From: an uncultured Lachnospiraceae bacterium
GTDB lineage: Bacteria > Bacillota > Clostridia > Lachnospirales > Lachnospiraceae
Reading direction: 5' to 3'
DNA: 58,453 nucleotides
NCBI GenBank assembly: GCA_934385475.1
Contig: CAKRPS010000014.1
Span: forward strand, 1-58,453
A program made the translations under genes and the position numbers. The notes beneath the pieces were generated by a model. The model was not told where the DNA came from, did not search any database, and saw nothing but the letters and a program-made list of their open reading frames with translations. Shown here in pieces: positions 53,879-58,453 of this stretch (within the stretch, counting starts at the first letter, position 1; every line of letters begins with the position of its first letter).

Positions 53879-56461
53879 TTATTTTCTTTTCGCCACCAGC
53901 GCACCATTTTCCACGGCAATCTCAATCGTATCACCCGTCGCTACCTGATCAGCCAGGATCAGTTTTGCCGACAGTGTTTCGACATATTTCTGGATATACC
54001 GTTTCAATGGTCTTGCTCCGTATACCGGATCATAGGCATTGTCCACAATGAACTGCTCTGCCTCCGGTGTCAGTTCCACCTTCAGCTCCCGGTCAGCAAG
54101 TCTTGTGTTCAGATCTTCGATGATCAGACGCACAATGCCTCCGATGTTGTCCTTGGTCAGCGGCTTAAACAGGATTGTCTCATCCAACCGGTTCAGAAAC
54201 TCCGGACGGAAGTGTGCCCGCAGATCATCCATAACGAGCTTTTCTGCCTGCTCACTGATATTTCCCTGCTCATCAATGCCATCTAACAGATAGGATGCAC
54301 CGATATTCGAGGTCATGATCAGAATCGTATTCTTAAAGTCCACGGTCCTGCCCTGTGAATCTGTGATACGTCCATCATCAAGCACCTGCAACAGCACATT
54401 GAATACATCCGGATGTGCTTTCTCGATCTCATCAAACAGTACAACCGAGTAAGGTTTCCTTCTGACGGCCTCTGTCAGCTGTCCACCTTCTTCATAGCCA
54501 ACATATCCCGGAGGCGCTCCGATCAGTCTTGACACAGAATATTTCTCCATATATTCACTCATATCAATACGGACCATATTGCTCTCATCATCAAACAGGG
54601 CGGCGGCAAGTGCCTTGGCCAGCTCTGTTTTACCAACACCGGTAGGTCCTAAGAACAGGAAGGAACCGATCGGCTTCGTAGGGTCTTTGATTCCCGCTTT
54701 AGAACGGATAATCGCCTCCGTAACCTTGGTGACACCTTCATCCTGCCCAATGACACGCTTGTGCAGCTCCTCATCCAGATGCAGAGTTTTGTTTCTCTCA
54801 CTCTCTGTCAGTTTAGCCACCGGAATGCCGGTCCATCTGGAGATGATCTTGGCAATCTCCTCCTCCGATACACTCTCATGCACCAGGGAAAGATCCTTAT
54901 CTTTTACCTGTTCCTCCTCGATGGCAAGCTGTTTCTTTAATCCCGGCAGGGTGCTGTAGTTCAACTCACTCGCCTTCGCATAATCGCCTTCCCGCTGCGC
55001 TTTCTCGATCTGTGCATTGACAGCCTCGATCTCCTCACGTAACTTGGAAAGCTTTTCTACAGAGGCTTTTTCGTTTTCCCACTGCGCTTTCTGATTATTA
55101 AATTTATCTTTAAGTTCTGCAAGTTCCTTCTGCAGATCCTCCAGTCTCTCCTGACTTAACCGGTCCTCTTCTTTTTTCAGTGCAATCTCTTCAATGGACA
55201 ACTGCTGAATCTTCCGGTTCAGTTCATCCAGCTCTGTCGGCATGGAATCCATCTCCGTCTTGATCAGTGCACAGGCTTCATCCACCAGGTCGATCGCCTT
55301 ATCCGGAAGGAAACGGTCGGAAATATAACGGTGGGAGAGAACTGCCGCACTTACAAGCGCGTTATCCATAATCTTGACACCGTGATATACCTCATAACGC
55401 TCCTTTAATCCACGCAAAATGGAAATGGTGTCCTCCACCGTAGGCTCTTCCACCATAACCGGCTGGAATCTTCTCTCCAGTGCAGCATCCTTTTCGATAT
55501 ACTGACGGTATTCATCCAGTGTGGTCGCACCGATACAGTGCAGTTCACCTCTTGCCAGCATAGGCTTCAACATGTTTCCGGCATCCAGTGCGCCGTCCGT
55601 CTTGCCTGCGCCGACAATCGTGTGCAGTTCATCGATAAACAGAATGATCTGTCCGTCGCTGTTCTTCACATCCTCCAGTACCGCCTTGAGTCTTTCCTCA
55701 AATTCTCCCCGGTATTTAGCACCTGCTACCAGCGCGCCCATATCCAGAGCAAAAATTTTCTTGTCTTTCAGGCCCTGCGGCACATCTCCTTTGACAATAC
55801 GCTGTGCAAGTCCTTCTACCACGGCCGTCTTACCGACACCGGGTTCACCGATCAGCACGGGGTTATTCTTGGTCTTTCTGGAAAGGATACGGATCACATT
55901 CCGGATCTCGTTATCCCTGCCGATCACAGGGTCAAGCTTCTGGTCCTTTGCCTTTTCCACAAGATCCTGTCCGTATTTCTCCAGCGTATCGTAGGTTGCC
56001 TCCGGATTGTCGCTTGTCACTCTCTGGTTGCCCCGAATCGTTGACAATGCCTGTAAGAAACGCTCTCTTGTAATTCCGAACTCCCGGAACAGCTCCTTTA
56101 TTGTCTTGCTGGGATACTTGATCATGGCGAGAAACAGATGTTCCACGGAAACATACTCATCTCCGAACACCTTCATCTCGTCCTCAGCAGAGATCAGCAC
56201 TTTATTCAGATATTGCCCGATATACGGCTGTCCGCCCTGTACCTTGGGCCTTTTCTCTATCATCTCTTCTACTTTATTTACGAAATACTGCTGGTTGATC
56301 TCCATTTTCTCCAGAAGCTTCAACAGCAGACTATCCTCCATGGTAAGCAGACTGTACAGCAGATGCTCCTGTTCAATCTCCTGATTGCCGTACTCGCTGG
56401 CAATCTTCTCACAGCCCTGAACCGCTTCCACGGATTTCTGGGTAAATTTATTGATATTCAT
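53879..56461 (-). CDS. clpB: ATP-dependent disaggregase ClpB
   Basis: This 860-residue Hsp100 has an N-terminal Clp-N domain (residues 1-145), NBD1 with Walker [16 protein letters not shown] and Walker [11 protein letters not shown], and a long coiled-coil M domain (about 400-525) that distinguishes ClpB from ClpA/C. NBD2 has [16 protein letters not shown] and [11 protein letters not shown], and a C-terminal D2 domain ends the protein. It resolubilises aggregates with DnaK/DnaJ. The ATG at 56461 follows AGGGAG; the frame beyond lacks such a site. It is controlled by its own CIRCE-containing promoter. Confidence 0.97.
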   Translation of the reverse strand: MNINKFTQKSVEAVQGCEKIASEYGNQEIEQEHLLYSLLTMEDSLLLKLLEKMEINQQYFVNKVEEMIEKRPKVQGGQPYIGQYLNKVLISAEDEMKVFGDEYVSVEHLFLAMIKYPSKTIKELFREFGITRERFLQALSTIRGNQRVTSDNPEATYDTLEKYGQDLVEKAKDQKLDPVIGRDNEIRNVIRILSRKTKNNPVLIGEPGVGKTAVVEGLAQRIVKGDVPQGLKDKKIFALDMGALVAGAKYRGEFEERLKAVLEDVKNSDGQIILFIDELHTIVGAGKTDGALDAGNMLKPMLARGELHCIGATTLDEYRQYIEKDAALERRFQPVMVEEPTVEDTISILRGLKERYEVYHGVKIMDNALVSAAVLSHRYISDRFLPDKAIDLVDEACALIKTEMDSMPTELDELNRKIQQLSIEEIALKKEEDRLSQERLEDLQKELAELKDKFNNQKAQWENEKASVEKLSKLREEIEAVNAQIEKAQREGDYAKASELNYSTLPGLKKQLAIEEEQVKDKDLSLVHESVSEEEIAKIISRWTGIPVAKLTESERNKTLHLDEELHKRVIGQDEGVTKVTEAIIRSKAGIKDPTKPIGSFLFLGPTGVGKTELAKALAAALFDDESNMVRIDMSEYMEKYSVSRLIGAPPGYVGYEEGGQLTEAVRRKPYSVVLFDEIEKAHPDVFNVLLQVLDDGRITDSQGRTVDFKNTILIMTSNIGASYLLDGIDEQGNISEQAEKLVMDDLRAHFRPEFLNRLDETILFKPLTKDNIGGIVRLIIEDLNTRLADRELKVELTPEAEQFIVDNAYDPVYGARPLKRYIQKYVETLSAKLILADQVATGDTIEIAVENGALVAKRK

Positions 56462-56550
56462 AAGCTCTCCCTTCTGCCGCCTGACATTTTCCACTTGCAA
56501 ATGCCCTGTGACCGGCCACTCATGTTTTCTTTCTTTGTTCTCTATCTTGA

Positions 56551-56579
56551 AATATAGCACTCATTGTTAGCACTGTAAA
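56551..56579 (-). promoter_or_regulatory. promoter of clpB
   Basis: On the minus strand: TTTACA (56579-56574), 17-bp spacer, TATATT (56556-56551). The -35 lies inside the CIRCE operator. Confidence 0.7.
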
Positions 56580-56593
56580 GAGGTGAGTGCTAA
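56567..56593. promoter_or_regulatory. CIRCE operator (HrcA site) of clpB
   Basis: TTAGCACTG-N9-GAGTGCTAA differs from the CIRCE consensus (TTAGCACTC-N9-GAGTGCTAA) at one base of one half. A third half-site, TAGCACTCA, occurs at 56555-56563. HrcA binding here would cover the -35. Confidence 0.9.
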
Positions 56594-56636
56594 ATAATTT
56601 GTATCTTTTGCTATCAGCGGTGTCATGTCTCAACGC

Positions 56637-57650
56637 TTATGACGCCACCGCAGCAAACTCCTGTAACCTCTTCTTCGCGTCCGCACTCAGATGCTTCGGC
56701 ACCTGAATCTGGACGACTACGTATTGATCGCCTTTTTGAGACGGATTCTTCATCGATACGATGCCTTTTCCTTTCAGCCGGATCTTGGTTCCGGACTGTG
56801 TTCCCTCTTTAATCTTACAGCTTACCTTTCCATTCAAGGTTGGAACGATCGCTTCTCCACCGAGTGCCGCTGTCTGGAACGGAATGTTGACGGTCGTGTA
56901 AATATCCATGCCCTTCCGTTCAAATCCGGCCTTCGGCCTTACCTGAACCTCGAGCAGCAGATTGCCTGCACTGCCGCCATTCCTTCCGGGTCTGCCCTTG
57001 CCTTTGAGCCGGATCTTCTGTCCGGAATCAATTCCCGCCGGAATATGCACCTGCAAGGATTCCTCTCTGCCATCCGGTGCCCGGAAGCTGATCACCTTAT
57101 CTGCGCCAAGTGCTGCCTCCTCAAAGCTGACATCCACCCTGGCAAGCATATCTTCGCCTTCCGCTCTGTAATCTGCCTCGCCGAAAAAGTCCTCGTAGCC
57201 ACCGCCGAAACCGCTGTGGTACGCACCACGGAAGCCATCCTGCGCACTTCCTCTGAAATGCCCCTTAGAAGTATTACCAAAAATTCCTTCAAAGATATCA
57301 TCCAGATTTTCACCTGTATAATGAAATTCATGAAATCCACCGCCTGGATTTCCATGAAAATGAAATTCTCCACCGCCAAAGCCAGCTCCCTGACCGGCTC
57401 CGGCTCCGGGATCAAATCCCTCTGTAAAGGCTGCATGGCCAAACTGATCATAAAGCTTCTTTTTCTCCTGATCGCTGAGCACATTATAGGCCTCTGTGAC
57501 TTCCTTAAACTTTTCCTCTGCAGAAGGATCATCTTTATTCATATCCGGATGATACTTTTTGGCCAGCTTACGGTAGGCCTTCTTAATCGATGCCTCATCC
57601 GCTGACTTGTCAACTCCGAGAACCTCATAATAGTCTCGTTTCTTTGCCAT
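56637..57650 (-). CDS. DnaJ-type co-chaperone without zinc finger (CbpA-like)
   Basis: This is a 337-residue class B J-protein. The J domain (residues 1-72) has the HPD motif in [10 protein letters not shown], followed by a Gly/Phe-rich linker containing [22 protein letters not shown] (about 75-180). Two C-terminal substrate-binding beta domains follow ([39 protein letters not shown]). The CxxCxGxG zinc repeats of classical DnaJ are absent. The ATG at 57650 follows GGAGAAGG. It follows hsp20 and probably shares its CIRCE promoter, with an intercistronic hairpin at 57734-57758. Confidence 0.94.
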   Translation of the reverse strand: MAKKRDYYEVLGVDKSADEASIKKAYRKLAKKYHPDMNKDDPSAEEKFKEVTEAYNVLSDQEKKKLYDQFGHAAFTEGFDPGAGAGQGAGFGGGEFHFHGNPGGGFHEFHYTGENLDDIFEGIFGNTSKGHFRGSAQDGFRGAYHSGFGGGYEDFFGEADYRAEGEDMLARVDVSFEEAALGADKVISFRAPDGREESLQVHIPAGIDSGQKIRLKGKGRPGRNGGSAGNLLLEVQVRPKAGFERKGMDIYTTVNIPFQTAALGGEAIVPTLNGKVSCKIKEGTQSGTKIRLKGKGIVSMKNPSQKGDQYVVVQIQVPKHLSADAKKRLQEFAAVAS

Positions 57651-57733
57651 GTCATTCACCTTCTCCCTGTCTCCTGTCAACTCTCACCATTATTTCAAAG
57701 CAACTGTCCGGCAGCCGCCTCCATAATACAAAG

Positions 57734-57758
57734 CCGCCCCGGAAAAGCTCCGGGGCGG
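57734..57758 (-). terminator. GC-rich hairpin between hsp20 and the DnaJ-like gene
   Basis: CCGCCCCGG and CCGGGGCGG form a perfect 9-bp stem with a 7-nt loop just after the hsp20 stop. The following T tract is weak, so partial termination or transcript stabilisation is likely, giving more Hsp20 than DnaJ-like protein. Confidence 0.6.
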
Positions 57759-57767
57759 AAATGATTG

Positions 57768-58205
57768 TCAGCCTTCAATCGCTACACGTTTCTTGGTTTC
57801 AACCGCCTTCGCTTCCTTCTTCGGAACATCCAGCTTCAGAATACCGTTTTCAAATTTGGCATGGATATCATTTTCCGTGATATCGTCACCGACATAAAAG
57901 CTTCTGCTCATAGAACCTGCATAACGCTCCCTGCGGATGTATTTGCCTTTCTTATCGGATTCATCCTTGTCGAGTCCCTTGGCTGCCGAAATATTCAGGT
58001 AGCCATTTTCAAGCTGGACATCAATTTCGTCTTTCTTGAATCCCGGCAGATCAATGATGACTTCGTAGCCATCCTCTTTCTCTCTGACATCAGTCTTCAT
58101 AACATGTTTTGCATGTTTTCCGTAAAGCTCCTTGTCAATATCCGGGAAACGGAAATCCATAAAATCATCAAAAATATCATTACCAAATACGCTGGGCATT
58201 AACAT
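57768..58205 (-). CDS. small heat-shock protein (Hsp20/alpha-crystallin family)
   Basis: This 145-residue holdase has the alpha-crystallin domain across about residues 38-138 (KTDVREKEDGYEVIIDLPGFKKDEIDVQLENGYLNISAAK; then AKFENGILKLDVPKKE). A short N-terminal arm (MPSVFGNDIFDDFMDF) and a C-terminal tail complete it. It binds unfolding proteins until ClpB/DnaK-type machinery refolds them, matching the neighbours. The ATG at 58205 follows GGAGG at 8 nt. Confidence 0.95.
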   Translation of the reverse strand: MLMPSVFGNDIFDDFMDFRFPDIDKELYGKHAKHVMKTDVREKEDGYEVIIDLPGFKKDEIDVQLENGYLNISAAKGLDKDESDKKGKYIRRERYAGSMSRSFYVGDDITENDIHAKFENGILKLDVPKKEAKAVETKKRVAIEG

Positions 58206-58330
58206 AAGTCATTCCTCCATTCTATTTGTGACGCTAACGCCATCTGAAAAATTATTTTTACATTTGCTGTGAACTCTGGGAAATCAACTCTCTTTCGATT
58301 ATCTCTTTTCCTTTCCCTTGTTCTAGTTGT

Positions 58331-58359
58331 ACTATAACACGCATTATTAGCACTGTCAA
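58331..58359 (-). promoter_or_regulatory. promoter of the hsp20-DnaJ operon
   Basis: On the minus strand: TTGACA (58359-58354), 17-bp spacer, TATAGT (58336-58331). The consensus -35 lies inside the CIRCE element. Confidence 0.85.
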
Positions 58360-58373
58360 GAGGTGAGTGCTAA
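58347..58373. promoter_or_regulatory. CIRCE operator (HrcA site) of hsp20
   Basis: TTAGCACTG-N9-GAGTGCTAA carries the same one-base departure as the clpB site and a nearly identical spacer (TCAAGAGGT versus TAAAGAGGT). The two operators probably share a recent origin. Confidence 0.92.
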
Positions 58374-58380
58374 TTATTTT

Positions 58381-58419
58381 GTGAAAAAAATGTGAACACC
58401 GAAATGTCCACATTTTCAC
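58381..58419 (-). terminator. terminator-like hairpin at the right edge
   Basis: On the minus strand GTGAAAATGTG pairs with CACATTTT(TTT)CAC, with T-rich sequence on the 3' arm. It would end a minus-strand gene lying to the right of the window, just before the hsp20 promoter. Confidence 0.55.
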
Positions 58420-58453
58420 GCCTTTACAGGATTTTTCTAAAAATACTCATCAA

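Overview
The window reads as chromosomal DNA from a Lachnospiraceae-type Clostridia, probably a motile, plant-glycan-using gut lineage. This rests on near-consensus sigma-A promoters with 16-17 bp spacing, strong AGGAGG ribosome binding sites, CIRCE heat-shock operators, AgrC/LytTR and YesMN two-component systems, LplABC- and Rbs/Mgl-type sugar transporters, DUF4250, DUF4364 and DUF5722 genes, and two chemoreceptors. Species cannot be fixed by reading alone. No rRNA, tRNA, CRISPR array, prophage or insertion sequence was seen.

Layout. 1-5050: the start of a large repeat-rich surface protein (minus strand, running off the left edge), divergent from a LytTR response regulator and two tandem AgrC-like kinases. 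A 21-bp-period direct repeat sits between the divergent promoters. The two kinases have complementary losses: one keeps the phosphoacceptor His but has lost the ATP-lid glycines, and the other is the reverse. 5146-7534: AraC regulator and M18 aminopeptidase. 7603-17001: a beta-galactoside module (GH2, GH35, LplBC-type permeases, binding protein, LacI regulator) with matching LacI operators at two promoters. 17067-18911: nth, a zinc-ribbon protein and an S1-domain protein.

19129-30247: a sugar-sensing locus read on the minus strand: Rbs/Mgl-type ATPase, permease and binding protein; YesN/YesM two-component system; an RbsA-like protein whose two ATPase domains have both lost their catalytic motifs; a ROK fructokinase; and a soluble chemoreceptor fused to a sugar-binding-protein domain. 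30376-32611: a chemoreceptor fused to a YcgR/PilZ (c-di-GMP) module. 32647-34320: nagB beside a 5'-truncated ROK gene and an antitoxin remnant, which mark a deletion scar.

34381-47187: housekeeping genes (prfA, prmC, DUF1385, rpmE, rho, malic enzyme, radical SAM, DUF4364, a DUF5722 glycosidase-like protein, rarA, alanine symporter). 47277-50754: an envelope-type operon (DUF975, OmpR-type regulator, kinase, polysaccharide deacetylase) with OmpR-class direct repeats at its promoter. 50769-53792: a DUF4445/ferredoxin activator, an overlooked 57-residue DUF4250 gene, a 128-bp palindromic element and an S66 peptidase. 53833-58373: a CIRCE-controlled heat-shock cluster (clpB, a zinc-finger-less DnaJ and hsp20).

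The leads most worth following are the complementary kinase pair, the dead ABC ATPase placed in a two-component operon, and the two chemoreceptor fusions.
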